Shown here: one piece after another, positions 42,801-53,876 of the stretch
How positions within the stretch are numbered: position 1 is the stretch's first letter
Layout: the number at the start of each line of letters is the position of its first letter
Assembly (NCBI RefSeq): GCF_001653235.2
Contig: NC_035791.1
Coordinates: 5,332,001-5,396,000, forward strand
Length of the DNA stretch: 64,000 nt
Reading direction: 5' to 3'
From: Pochonia chlamydosporia 170
Lineage: Eukaryota; Ascomycota; Sordariomycetes; Hypocreales; Clavicipitaceae
Program-made: the position numbers and the translations under genes
The notes under the pieces: generated by a model
The model's database searches: none
Told to the model about the DNA's origin: nothing
What the model saw: only the letters and a program-made list of their open reading frames with translations

Positions 42801-45240
42801 GAATTTATGACGCTCAGTAAGGATGCTTGCTGGCATTTCCAGACTAGTTCAATGTCTGTTCAACCGGCGAATTTACTCAACAAGTTCACTACTCCCTGAC
42901 CGGCAGAATATGGAGACCATTAGATCCGCCACACATGTACTCCTCCGTGGTTGGATTGCAACATTAGTCGAGTGATTAACCCTCAAAAGGTCTGCAGGTT
43001 GATTTTGAACTTAGCTTGTGTCGCAAAATTGAGATAGTTCACTGTTGTTAACACCAACTTCCTAAACAAATACCAGTAACAGTTACTCTTAGTTATGAGC
43101 AAGTTGCTAAAGAACTTCCAGCCTATTTGAAGCCAGTTCTGGTATTTAGGGCTTGCGGTGCAGATGGCTACGATACAAGTTAGTTCAAGCTTTCTGAACC
43201 AGCGGGGGAGGAAGAACTGTTCACTAGTTAGCATTATCTGCAAATGGGAAGCGCTCAACGTAGACGATGCAATGCCTTACAAACTGCCCCAGCACAGCTT
43301 CCAGACGCCGTACACCATTCTGTTCATCACCTCCCGGGGTAAGTGAAACCCACACCGGTTAACCAGACACGTCTGGTACAAAGTAAGAACTAGCCACCAG
43401 CCTTTTGTTCATGCATACATACAGGGAGCCCGCATTAAAAAGTCAAGTGTTCTAAAAATACTGCTGTACTGCCAGTGTTTGGGTCCTAATTTCTGTATAC
43501 GCAGTGAAGTCATGATGAAGATCAATGAAAAGGGATAAACGATTTCTGACATGACAGGGCCCGGCCGTCCTGGTTCTTCAGGTCGTACTCGTACGACCGT
43601 GTAGAGCTATAAGAAAGTGAAAATCCCTTGTCAAAGACTATGTATCTTTGCTCCTCACCCGCCTACTCTGCACCAAACTCTTCCTACGTCTTCTACAACC
43701 CCCTCTGGTCTTTCTACTCGTTACTTTGCACTTGGACGCAGTACAATTTCGTCACGCCGAAGCCGACCATGCTAGGCCCACAAGTCTGCTTGGGGTTTGC
43801 CCGTATACTCCAATTACACTTTATTGTCGCTGTCCTCGTCATTAACTCTGTTTTTCTTGGCAAACTAAATGCTTTTGACCTGCCTGTGGACCAGAACATC
43901 CTCCTTGTTGAAGGCTTTGCGGCCACGGCTCTCGTGTGGAACATGATAGGGTTGTTCATGATAATGTATGCTGGAAAGGCCCCGGCCACATGTGTGCTTA
44001 TTTTCATGGAACTTTTCGTCATGGGCTCCTTTAGCTTCATTGCTGTGGTGTCCAAGGCTGGCACTGGGACCTGCACCCACTACGGTATGCCTTTTGGTAG
44101 CCCTTCTAAGGCTGGCATGCCTTCAATTGGGGAGTGGTGCGGAATGCATTCGGCCAACCTCGGTATATCAATCGCTGCTGTGTAAGTCAAAAGTTTACCC
44201 TGCTAAGTTGTCAGCTTCTAACAATAGTATGCGATCTTCCTGCAGAGTCATCTCCTTTGGTTGCGTGGTTGCGGAGCTCACGGCTCGTTGCCGCGAGCAC
44301 TATCATTAGACAAACCTTCCACTGGACGTTTGGCTCTAAGGCAATGGTGTGTTGGATGTGCGTTTCCTGGGACACCGAGACCTTGGTCGCGTGCGGTTCC
44401 AACCGGGCTCGAAAATTTCTGCGGGAACCGGGATGGTTGTTTGGCATCAAGGACTATTGCGTTCATGATTATTTGGGAGGAGGGGGTTCGAGGTTGTTAG
44501 TAGATGAGGATTAGGTGTTGAGGGTCTCGATTCTCGACTCTGGACTTTTAACGGGCATTGCGTAAGGGAATTTTTGGGAGTGAAGATGGACTGAAAACTG
44601 TCTAGTCAAATTGAGAATCTCAGCTGATCAGACACCTCGTATGGTGATTTTACCTACCCCGTTATGATATTCTTTCTTTCACAGACTGCGGTTCATTTTC
44701 AGTGAGCTCAGAAGCGCCGCATATCATGTAGAGTGTGTCAACGGAATGTAACTAAAACTATCGATCGCATTGGCCAAGCGTTGTGTTTTGCTGGTTAAGT
44801 GACCTAGCCGGCATTTTCTTCGATAGATTCTATCCATAGGTTCTTAAACAGCACGAATTTCCATGTCGTACGCTTTTGCAATGGCCATGGTAAAATCTGT
44901 CTCTCACTATGCATGACCTGCTGCAGATGATGTGTTTGCTTATCTTGCTGGAATTTGCGAACTTCGAGGTACTTTCGCGATGCGTCTTACAACACCTTAA
45001 CAAATTGTGTGCAGTTGAGGAGTATGCCAGGATAGATGATGGATAGTAATGCGGACCTGACCCCAAGCATCAATATTTGTAACGTGTGGATGCAATGGCA
45101 GTTGTATTTACACGTAACCCTACAATCTGCAGAGCCGTGGACGTTGAGCCCGTTTACTACATCAACGATATGAGGTGTGATTAGTATTCGTCACAGAATC
45201 AGCTACTCGTTTCTTGCAGCCCAAGAATATAAGCTAAAAT
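42800..45240. repeat. tandem repeat copy 3 (contains four-TM gene B)
   Basis: Matches copy 1 on both sides of the gene (see copy 1). Nucleotide identity by eye looks well below that of a recent duplication. Limits approximate. Confidence 0.65.
43769..44309 (+). CDS. four-TM MARVEL-like membrane protein B (paralogue of A)
   Basis: Exons 43769-44181 and 44246-44309 give 158 aa. TM1 LHFIVAVLVINSVFLGKL, TM2 ILLVEGFAATALVWNMIGLF, TM3 TCVLIFMELFVMGSFSFIAV and TM4 IAAVVISFGCVVAEL line up one-to-one with protein A. The shared loop motif CTHYGMPFG...MPSI...CGM is also present. The start is chosen by homology with gene A; an upstream in-frame ATG at 43640 would add 43 residues, but that stretch corresponds to gene A's leader. 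The intron (64 nt) is at the identical site. It is more diverged at the N- and C-termini than in the TM core, so both copies look under constraint (inference). Confidence 0.75.
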
Positions 45241-48200
45241 TGTTTATTTCAATCTCATACATCCAATTTCAAGACTATCATCATTCCTGCTTTCGTGGCT
45301 GTGGTCCGGGTCCAAGCCGAGCAGATCTCACCAACGTGACAAGTTTTGACTTGCTCAGGCTCTGAGGCTTCAATTGTAGAGTAAATCTGGTTTTGATCAA
45401 GCCGAGGCAACCTGAAACATTCACAAAACAACCAGGTACACCCCCCAGAAAACAGAGCGCACCTTGGTTTGTTTGTCTATCTCAACAACAAGTCACCACA
45501 ACGATGAGGACAAGACACCTGCTTCAATCGATTCGAATGCTGTGGTCACGATTACCTCTCGATTTCTCGGACGTTCTCGAGTTGTAGAAAAATTGTAAAG
45601 ATATTGAAACTTGCCTAAAAAGCCACCGGGCCAGTATCCAACCACAGCGATGAAACCGAGAAGAGGTGCTGGCACCAGCGTGGCAACAAGGTCATGGCAT
45701 GTAGTCCGTGGGTATCTGTAACGGAATCTGATGATCATCGCTTTTTTCTTGCACAGCAATGCGTTCGCTACCGCCTGAAGTCGTCTCGTTTCTCTAGTCG
45801 CTCTCAGCTAACCCTCCAGTTGTGCTGTTCGCCGCTGTTGTACGAGGCATTCCTTCCTCCTTGTCGGTTCCAGCACTTCCAATTCAATGGCTATGACAGA
45901 TTTGACGCTACTCATACAGCACACGGGCTATAGACGTGTTTCGTACGTTTGTGTCTCACGCGCAGGTGTCAAGAATGCAGCCAATGCTCAATACCGAGGA
46001 TCTGCAGGTGATGGATGCCTTGGTTGGCTAGATGTGGGAAGGACATGAAGGCTCCAGACGGAAGTATCCCATATTCGAAGCTAGGCTTTAGTGAAGGTCA
46101 TAGGTTTCATCAATCGCAATATTGCCGAGACCACCAACAGCGGCAACTCCCTTACTAAAGATCACAACGAAACTTGCTCGTCAACACAACTCGGCCTCAC
46201 TTGACGCGTTCTGCTGTTTACATTAAGACGCCACCACTATCGCCGAGATGGTCGAGGCACAATCAATATCATGCCTCTTGCGTGGGTTGTGGCGCCGCCA
46301 AGGGTTGCTTCGTGGTGGCACAGCCTACGAAGACCAGCCTTCCACTGATGAAGGAGAAAGCATACGGCTGGTAATGATTCCATCAGAGTTGAGTGCTCAT
46401 GGTCTGCTTGTGTGTCATTTTAGAACATTCACTTACATTCAAGTTGGAGAAGAACGCATGAAAGGGCCATACGCAACAGGTGTGAGTGGAATTTGAGGCC
46501 AATTGAAGACGGCATTTTATCTAGGGAACTATGATCATGATGCGGACACAGCTGGGAAGTAATGGATTTGTCAAGGTATGTGTGAGAGTGCCGCAAGAGG
46601 AATGCATTCTAGTCGTGCTAGTCCCTACATCATATGCTGTGCATAAGGAACTGTGGGTGGATGTGCTGTTGGGCTCTGTTTGTCCATGCAAAATGAGATA
46701 CTGCGAACACGCTGGACCAAAATCATCAGAGGAACTTGGCAACTTCGACAACAACCAGTCCAATACCTCGCTTCTTACAGACGAACCTTTCACACAGTTA
46801 TTATGATTTACTTAACATAAGCATAGCGCTTTGAACAGAGAGACGGAACCGGTTTGATTACACCTCTTCAACCAGCATCGGCATAGGGTAGCATATCGTA
46901 AGTAATTCGGTACTTTACCTAACACCATAGTAGAAACCTTTTTGAAAGCCCTTTTTAACCAAACTCTTGGCACTCAAGCCTAGCTCTTTCTTTTTTATCC
47001 CTCATACGTATGTACCTCGCCACCAGATTACGCCTTGTCAATATTGCACGAGAAGTCCTCATGCTTGATAACTGATGGTGCGGAAGACAGAGAACAAAAC
47101 TCGGAAAGAAGTTGAAAGGCGGCTTTACATGCGTATAATTCATCGTGAGAACATGCTTGAGACTTTTACGCTCCTCAGCAGCCTCACCGGCCGTCTGCAA
47201 CTGCAGTCCACCTCTCATCTCCTCGCATTATTGTGCAGGTAGAGCAGGCCAAAAGATGAGCACAAGCGCCCAGCATCTGGGAAACCATCTGGCACAACAT
47301 TTGTGATTGTTTTCAAGTTTGCTGGCTGTGGGCTAAGACGGACATCCCATATACATCAGTCTTTAGCCGCCCATTCACCAGCGAAACTCAACTACATCAG
47401 TGAACACGCACCAGATACCACAGGCATAATAACTACTGCTACGATGCCCTGAGACAGTTTTACTGGACTTACTGAACCGTCAAGAGAACATACCAGCCAC
47501 TTTCCTGAGACATTATCATGCTGTTCATACAGGAGAGGGGAACGGCCACTTGCCACGCAGATATCACGTTAGTTATCCAAACGGTTCAATTTCACTCCGC
47601 GCGGAGTATGTTCCAGAACTCTGAAGTGTAAAATGAAAGCCGCAACCCGGGCTCCAGAAATTCAGCCAATAGTGAGCTGACGTGAAAAAAAAGGAAAAGC
47701 ATGCCACAACCAATATTCCGTCCGGTGGCGCCCAGTTGGTGACAACCAAGAGTAGCGGTAAGACCTCTTGGCCTCGTGTTTTCCATAATTCAAGCCGAAA
47801 AGAACACTGTCGTGACTGTTCATTCGTCCAGTCGTCTGCTTCCTTGGAATATAATTCTTTGACAAAGGATGTTCGGCGATTCATGGACAGTTTGCTGACG
47901 GATTGTGCATAAAATTAAGGTACTTTGCCTCGTAGGGCTTGTAGGGCTTTTCAGCCGCAACATGGAGAAGAACCAATAGAGATGGCAGGGCTCGGACTGT
48001 CGGCAGACAAGGGGCGGGCAATATTGGCTCTCGGCATTCAACGTCCTAGTGAAAAGGAATATGCAGGGGTAGGGATCGAGCCCTCAATGTTGAATCGTAT
48101 GTTTGCCGTTCTTGGCGGCTGGCTTACAGGCAGATTCACAAGTTTGGCATTATCAAGGCTGAGTGTTCGCATACAAACAGTCATTGCAGGTGGCATATTT

Positions 48201-49247
48201 CCATGCCGCCTGAGATTTTTATCACACCCTTAGGCGACAGCCACTGTAAGATTTTTAATTACATTCTGGGGTAGAGAAAGGGGTATATCACACGTCTTTG
48301 GGAATAAGAATTTGGACTACGGGAGACTCCGTTAGCAACACCTGACGTACTAACATGTAAACTGGGCATCAGCAATGCCGCGAGGAAGTACTCAGTTGTG
48401 GGTTCTACGTTCTAGTGATATTAATTCACCAAGTTGAGGGTATCACCGTTCCACCAAAATCATCCAACATGAGATTTGGGCATTCTCCGTGACTCCATGC
48501 CCGTTTCTTCTTACGCCACACCCCGATCTGCCCCAGGACCGAAGAGACAGTGGCTTAAGGCAGGTGACAGTTCGAACCAAACAAAGTGGCGACGAAGTGT
48601 AAACAGTGAACGCGTAGCAAACTCCCAAATGGCTGGCTGTAGTCCGAATAAGAGGCTTTTCACAAACCCTTTCATTTACGCATCTTCACTCTGGTTGACC
48701 CGTAAGGCTCATTTCATCACATCCACAAAACCTATAATTGGGCACGGGCTGGGTTGTGGCGCTTCGGTAGTCTCAAAATTCAGGTACGAGGCATCGGAAA
48801 GTGAATCTTTTTGCCAGTCTGGGCTGTGACGTACAGGGGCACGGAAGTCGGGCGGCTGCAGGTTTGCTTCTTTGTGTTTGCCACACCATGTATTTGCAGG
48901 GAATAGCCTCTGGGCTTCTGAACATGCCAATATTGACATTGAGCTAGCAGCGGGACGATGATGCCCGGATAACTTCACTGGCGACCATACGGATTCAGCT
49001 GAATGGGGCTTACGCGGCTCAATAAGGCTCGGGGAGTTGTGAGTTTATTGGAATTAGTATACATCGTGATGTATATCTTGAGCGGTGAGATATTTTCTAT
49101 ATAATGTCTGACGCTCCCCGAGTCAAAGTCTTCTTCAGCTCATCCACAACCACAGCTCCTTAGCCATTATTTCCTACTTCTTGTTTTCCATCACAGTCTT
49201 TCCTTTCACATCAGATTGTCTGCATCAGCGTTTGGAATTCACCCACA
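45241..49247. other. 4-kb gene-poor region
   Basis: No supported gene. On the minus strand 45590-45759 a hydrophobic frame (PAPLLGFIAVVGYWPGG) may be a relic. Other frames (46248, 47925, 48476) lack ATG starts, splice signals or recognisable domains. Confidence 0.45.
49098..49105 (+). promoter_or_regulatory. TATA-like box of six-repeat secreted protein gene
   Basis: TATATAAT lies about 150 bp before the ATG at 49248, followed by a C/T-rich leader. Confidence 0.45.
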
Positions 49248-50234
49248 ATGCTCATCAAGTCCGTTCTTGTTGCGGCATTCGTTGCCCTCGGCGCAGTTTC
49301 TGCTGCCCCCAATGCCGAGGCCCCAGAAGTCGAGATTGTCGCTCGTCACGGCTTCCCTGACTGCGGCAAACAAGCCACCTGGGATCACCACAAGAAGGCT
49401 TGCGTCTGCAAGGGCAACGGCATGGAATTCAACAAGTTCAAGAAGACTTGTGCCTGCCCCCACGGACAGGAGTGGAAGGACGGAAAGTGCAGAAAGGATT
49501 GTGGCAAGTTTGCCGATTACGACCGTAAGACGAGACAATGCGTTTGCAAGAAGCACGGCATGACCTTTAACGACCGCCACAACACCTGTGCTTGCCCCAA
49601 GGGCGAGGACTGGAACGGACGACGATGCGAGAAGAAGCTCCCAGACTGTGGTAAATACGCCACTTGGAATCACCACAAGAAGGCCTGCGTCTGCAAGCGC
49701 AACGGCATGGAATTCAACAAGTTCAAAAAGACCTGCGCTTGTCCCAAGGGACAGGACTGGAACGGAGCCAAGTGCGAGAAGGAGCATCACGGCCACCACC
49801 CCCGAGATATCGGACACTGCGGCAAGCAAGCGTCCTGGGACAAACAAAAGAGGGCGTGTGTGTGCAACAACCGGGGCATGATCTTCAATGACCGCCACAA
49901 CACTTGTGCTTGCCCCAAGGGACAGGAGTGGAATGGCCGTTTCTGCCAGAAGGACTGTGGAAAGTTTGCTGAACTTGACCGTAAGACGAGACAATGCGTC
50001 TGCAAGAACCACGGCATGATCTTCAATGACCGCCACAACACTTGTGCTTGCCCCAAGGGACAGGTCTGGACCGGCCGCGTCTGCCAGAAGGACTGTGGAA
50101 GAATGGCAACTTTTAACAAGCACGACCGTCGATGTGTGTGCACCAAGCCCTTCTTCGTGTTCAACGAGGAATCCAAGACTTGCGGTTGCCCCCGAGGCAA
50201 GCGATTCGATGAGCGCAAGAACCGATGCCACTAA
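49248..50234 (+). CDS. secreted protein with six tandem Cys-rich repeats
   Basis: A single exon of 328 aa with a signal peptide (MLIKSVLVAAFVALGAVSAA). After a short spacer come six repeats of about 46-57 residues, starting at Cys 39, 85, 134, 191, 237 and 283. The consensus is CGK-x-A-x2-D-x5-CVC-x3-GM-x-FN-x5-TCACPKG-x2-W-x-G-x2-C. Each repeat has six cysteines, suggesting a three-disulfide EGF-like module. Repeats 1 and 3 are near-identical (HHKKACVCK, FNKFKKTCACP), as are 2 and 5 (DRKTRQCVCK), so block duplication or unequal exchange shaped the array. The mature protein is strongly basic (Lys/Arg/His). An extracellular binding role is likely; no family name recognised. Confidence 0.85.
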   Translation: MLIKSVLVAAFVALGAVSAAPNAEAPEVEIVARHGFPDCGKQATWDHHKKACVCKGNGMEFNKFKKTCACPHGQEWKDGKCRKDCGKFADYDRKTRQCVCKKHGMTFNDRHNTCACPKGEDWNGRRCEKKLPDCGKYATWNHHKKACVCKRNGMEFNKFKKTCACPKGQDWNGAKCEKEHHGHHPRDIGHCGKQASWDKQKRACVCNNRGMIFNDRHNTCACPKGQEWNGRFCQKDCGKFAELDRKTRQCVCKNHGMIFNDRHNTCACPKGQVWTGRVCQKDCGRMATFNKHDRRCVCTKPFFVFNEESKTCGCPRGKRFDERKNRCH

Positions 50235-51210
50235 AGGTCTTGGGTCTTCAGCTGATGGATGACCATCGGCATTTCTCCTGATGTGTTGGCACGCTGTTAC
50301 AGTTGGGGTAACATGGGCAACATGAGATGTAATGGTATGCTACGGTGTACATGCGATGGTCATGTCGCGGATTTGAGCAATGTATGACTTAATTTGTCTG
50401 GCATAGCTTTGGGGGTTTGAACGTCAATGGCTTGGGTGTTTTATATATTCATTTCTTTCTACTAGGATGATAATTTTCAGCTTGGTAGCTTAATATATTC
50501 TTATGCAAAATCTCTAGTCTCTCGTAAATGTAGCTGTGGACTCCCGTCCAGCTCTGTCTTCATCAATCAGTTTGAGCCACGCTCTCCCTTGGACATATCT
50601 CATCCAACTGACTTGCCAGCATGAATAAAATTCGATAAGTTTAGCATCAGAAAGTAACTTTTAATAAAGCTCTACGCTTTCTCTTATACCGGTCAATCGG
50701 CTGATGTGGACTCTCTTCGATACGGACAACCGGACTCCCGCTGGACCAGTTTCACCGACTAAAGACTAGTTTGACCACAAGTTAGGCATATTACTCCCGA
50801 TTATTGTGACCGACGCGACGGTTGTAACAATAACAGGTACTCCGGGGGTAGGAGCAGTCGCTTTCACTCGTCCAAAGAATTCAATGTTAGCCCAAGAAAG
50901 AAGCCGATGGCGCCAACTACTACATAACGAGACGATTTACCATGCAATTTCCTTTATATACGGTCACAATCCCAAAAAGCACTTCGTTAGTTTCTACCCA
51001 CTCTCTCTCTTTAAGCAATGTGGAGTTTGGTGTTGCCCCGAACCTCCATCTGCAACAAAGTGGATCAACATCTGCGAACTCAAATGCCGATCATGCCGGA
51101 AGCAGCTACTCCATACAACTCAACAACTTCCCTTCACTCATGACGCGAAGATATCCTCGATAAACATCTCATCAATATACTCTTATGTTCTTCATCTGCG
51201 CTCAAATGAA
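50235..51210. other. intergenic, nothing supported
   Basis: Holds the 3' flank of the repeat-protein gene and the upstream region of the hydrolase gene. A long frame crossing 50806-51210 has no ATG and continues into the hydrolase start. Confidence 0.5.
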
Positions 51211-52402
51211 ATGAATCCACCTTTTAGTACAGCCGAAAAGATCCTGCTTCTCATCCGCCTCACATGCCTAAGTAAAATCCCATCACTTTAACGTATATGA
51301 CCAGCCTCTAACGTCATAGCCAGCACCATGGACTCTGACCTTCTACATCTTCCGCGCCATCATTATCTCACTATATAAAGGATTACCGCTATGGCACTTC
51401 ATTCACTGTGCCTTTATAAAGGTCATTCTGCGCACATTTACGGGTCGCCAGATGCAATACCTCTCGGCGTCTACTAGAAACACATACGAAACCTGGGTTC
51501 GGCGCAAGTTGGCCAGATCACACGGCGACCCAGCTGCGCGAGAGAGACTAAACGTGGAAATCGAGCCACTAATTGACCAAAGATCGGCTTTACTCTGGTT
51601 GGGAAATCGGCGAAAGGCGAAAAAAGTCGTGCTTTTCTTCCACGGAGGCGGTTATGTGGCTCCAATGCTTCCTGGACATGTAGAATGGTGTTGGCGCGCG
51701 TACGTCAGCGCCGGCGTCGAATCTGATACAGAAACAGCGGTCGCGATATTAGAGTACACTCTTTGTCCGGAGGCACAGTACCCGATTCAGCTGCGCCAAG
51801 CAGTTGATGCCCTCACTCACCTACTAGAGTCTGGCATTCGTCCACGAGATATTGTGTTTGGTGGTGACTCTGCAGGCGGAAACCTAGCAGCTCAACTCCT
51901 AGGTCACTTGTGTGACCCTATCCCTCTTATCCCGATAATCATGCTGGATGAGCCTCTGGGAGGCATGTTCTTGGTGTCGCCCTGGTTGAGCAACAAGAGG
52001 ACAGACGAGTCATTTACACAAAATGGCTGGATCGACATGTTGTCTGCTGAGACGGTGTCAAAGTCAAACATTTACTACCTGGGACTAAGTGCCGTTACTG
52101 ATAATCCTGCGGAGTCTCAGAAAGTTGCGTTCCCGATAGACAGGGATTTGACGTATATGCGTCGTATGTCGACGATGGTAAAGAGGGTGTACATTACGAC
52201 GGGGGTGGAGGAAGTGTTTCGCGACCAGGCCATACGGTACGCATCAGAGGTTCAGCAGGCAAATCCTCACTTGAAGGTGAAGTTTGACCTTTTGAAGAAA
52301 ATGGCACACGACTTTATTCTACTGGAGGGCGAGGATCAGACCACTGGGAAATGTATGCTGGCGATGCAGAGTTGGTACAAGGAGCTTATAGCAGACGCGT
52401 GA
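51211..52402 (+). CDS. alpha/beta hydrolase fold-3 (HSL-like) esterase/lipase
   Basis: Serine hydrolase of the hormone-sensitive-lipase-like group acting on short acyl esters. Exons 51211-51271 and 51324-52402 give 379 aa; the 52-nt intron has a CTCTAAC branch and a CATAGCCAG acceptor. Oxyanion-hole motif HGGGYV, nucleophile elbow GDSAGGN, an acidic residue in GVEEVFRDQ and the C-terminal catalytic His in KMAHDFILL are all present. Residues about 25-55 are hydrophobic (LTFYIFRAIIISLYKG, LWHFIHCAFIKVIL), suggesting membrane anchoring. It is convergent with the LIP-type lipase gene, 118 bp between stops. Confidence 0.88.
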
Positions 52403-52520
52403 GAAGACCATTCTGGGTACTGTAATGCTATTGTACGCCTTCTTCAAAATTCCTAGTTCATCTAGCTCCAAGAAAACATCAAAGCTTCCCCTTGTATCGA
52501 ATTCCGTCGTTGTCCGCACC

Positions 52521-53876
52521 TTATCCTATCGGGGAGCGCATGTGCTCCAGATTAAAGGGTCGCCGAATCGCAAACGAGCAAGTCAGATTCTGCGTCGTAT
52601 TTCCCTTGTCAAACAAACCATCAATCCAATCCATCCAATCGAGCTGTGATGCCTGAACAAGAGGCGTGTGCCCAACCCCAGGATAGTACACTAAGTGAAC
52701 CTCGTTGCCACTGCCACAAGACTTCATCCACACATCCTTCGCCAAATCTGGCAGTACAAGGTCATCACTGCCCCCCTGCATAACTAGAATTGGAGACGAG
52801 GACTTTTCTCCTCTGACTGGGGCCTCTTTGCTCTGCCACTCTTCCAACATGGGCATGTCTCGCTCAAGTGCGGCACGATCAACAACTTGTTCATGAGTCA
52901 AGTCCATTGTCAACCCTAACCTGCTAGCAAAACAAACCTTTGCCTTTTCTGCCAGCTCATATCGACGCTGTGCCGGTCTAGCCAGGAACGTACTATTATA
53001 TGAGGGAATGGCCCGCCGTATGGACTCGGGGAGAACGGTGACGAGACCAGGAACGGGATATTGATCAAACCTTTTCAGGAACATGTCTACCACGTAAGTT
53101 GCAGGCGATAATGCAACGGTGCCCAAGTATCCTGCTTTTTGAGCTTGAATCCTCTTATCCTCGGCTAGTTTCCAGACCACACCACCACCTTGAGAATGAC
53201 CAATACTAGCCCATTCGAGAGAAAGGACATGCCCATATACCTTCTTCGCAGCGACCACAGAGTAATACACATCCGTTGCCTGTGCAGAAAAGCTGAGAAA
53301 CTTGTGTGTTGTGTAATTATTCCCAATGCCGGCATAGTCTGTCCCAACAACAGCGTAGCCATGATCAACCAGCGCCTGCCAAGCTCCTTCATAAAGAGTC
53401 GGTCCGTTGGATGGAGCGCATCCTGAATAAAGACCACTTGTGCCATGTGCCCAGGCCACAAGGCGGAAGACGTCTGGGCCAGATGGCAATGGATCGGCCT
53501 TCCATTTCTTCATAGTGTACGGAAAGGCAATGAAACCTGTTACGGGGACAGGGGATCCATCTAGATCCTTGGACGTGTACTGCATTCGGTACACAGTGGT
53601 GCCGGATGAGGTGTTCATTGTCGTTGGGTCGAGAGGTTCCAGTTTCAGAAGGTCTCCCGGCGATGACCCTGAGAAGTTGCTGGCTGTCTGATAGAACTCG
53701 TAGTCAAAATTTGTGCGGAATTCCTCTTCGTCCATTGCCTGTGTCATGTGGTAGGTTTGAAGGCAGGTGTCGTTGCAGCCATGTTGGGCAGCTTCAGCTG
53801 GACTGATATCGAAGTTGGCAGCCTGAAGAGCAGCCGCGAGGCCGAGAAACGGAAAATAAAAGTACGTTGCTCTCAT
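52521..53876 (-). CDS. secreted LIP-family lipase (secretory lipase type)
   Basis: Extracellular triacylglycerol lipase-like alpha/beta hydrolase related to the Candida secretory lipases. A single exon of 451 aa. ATG 53876 gives a signal peptide (MRATYFYFPFLGLAAALQA); no upstream in-frame ATG exists. Landmarks are WAHGTSGLYSGCAPS, YAVVGTDYAGIG, the nucleophile GHSQGGG, the Asp region GGSDDLVLP and the His region YPGVGHTPLV, so the triad is complete. Several N-glycosylation sites (NDT, NFS, NTS, NYT, NST). It is slightly longer than many members. The substrate is not determined. Confidence 0.9.
   Translation of the reverse strand: MRATYFYFPFLGLAAALQAANFDISPAEAAQHGCNDTCLQTYHMTQAMDEEEFRTNFDYEFYQTASNFSGSSPGDLLKLEPLDPTTMNTSSGTTVYRMQYTSKDLDGSPVPVTGFIAFPYTMKKWKADPLPSGPDVFRLVAWAHGTSGLYSGCAPSNGPTLYEGAWQALVDHGYAVVGTDYAGIGNNYTTHKFLSFSAQATDVYYSVVAAKKVYGHVLSLEWASIGHSQGGGVVWKLAEDKRIQAQKAGYLGTVALSPATYVVDMFLKRFDQYPVPGLVTVLPESIRRAIPSYNSTFLARPAQRRYELAEKAKVCFASRLGLTMDLTHEQVVDRAALERDMPMLEEWQSKEAPVRGEKSSSPILVMQGGSDDLVLPDLAKDVWMKSCGSGNEVHLVYYPGVGHTPLVQASQLDWMDWIDGLFDKGNTTQNLTCSFAIRRPFNLEHMRSPIG

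Noticed and set aside
45493..45759. Hydrophobic 88-codon minus-strand frame
   Set aside because: No ATG in good context, no splice partner and no recognised family; kept only as a possible relic in the intergenic note.
49239..50231. Antisense frame of 330 codons fully overlapping the six-repeat secreted protein gene
   Set aside because: Starts with GTG, mirrors the repeat structure of the sense gene and arises from its codon bias; the sense frame has signal peptide, Cys pattern, ATG and TATA box.
50806..51291. 161-codon + strand frame before the hydrolase
   Set aside because: Begins with GTG, mostly random composition; its last 20 codons are simply the first exon of the hydrolase plus intron read-through.
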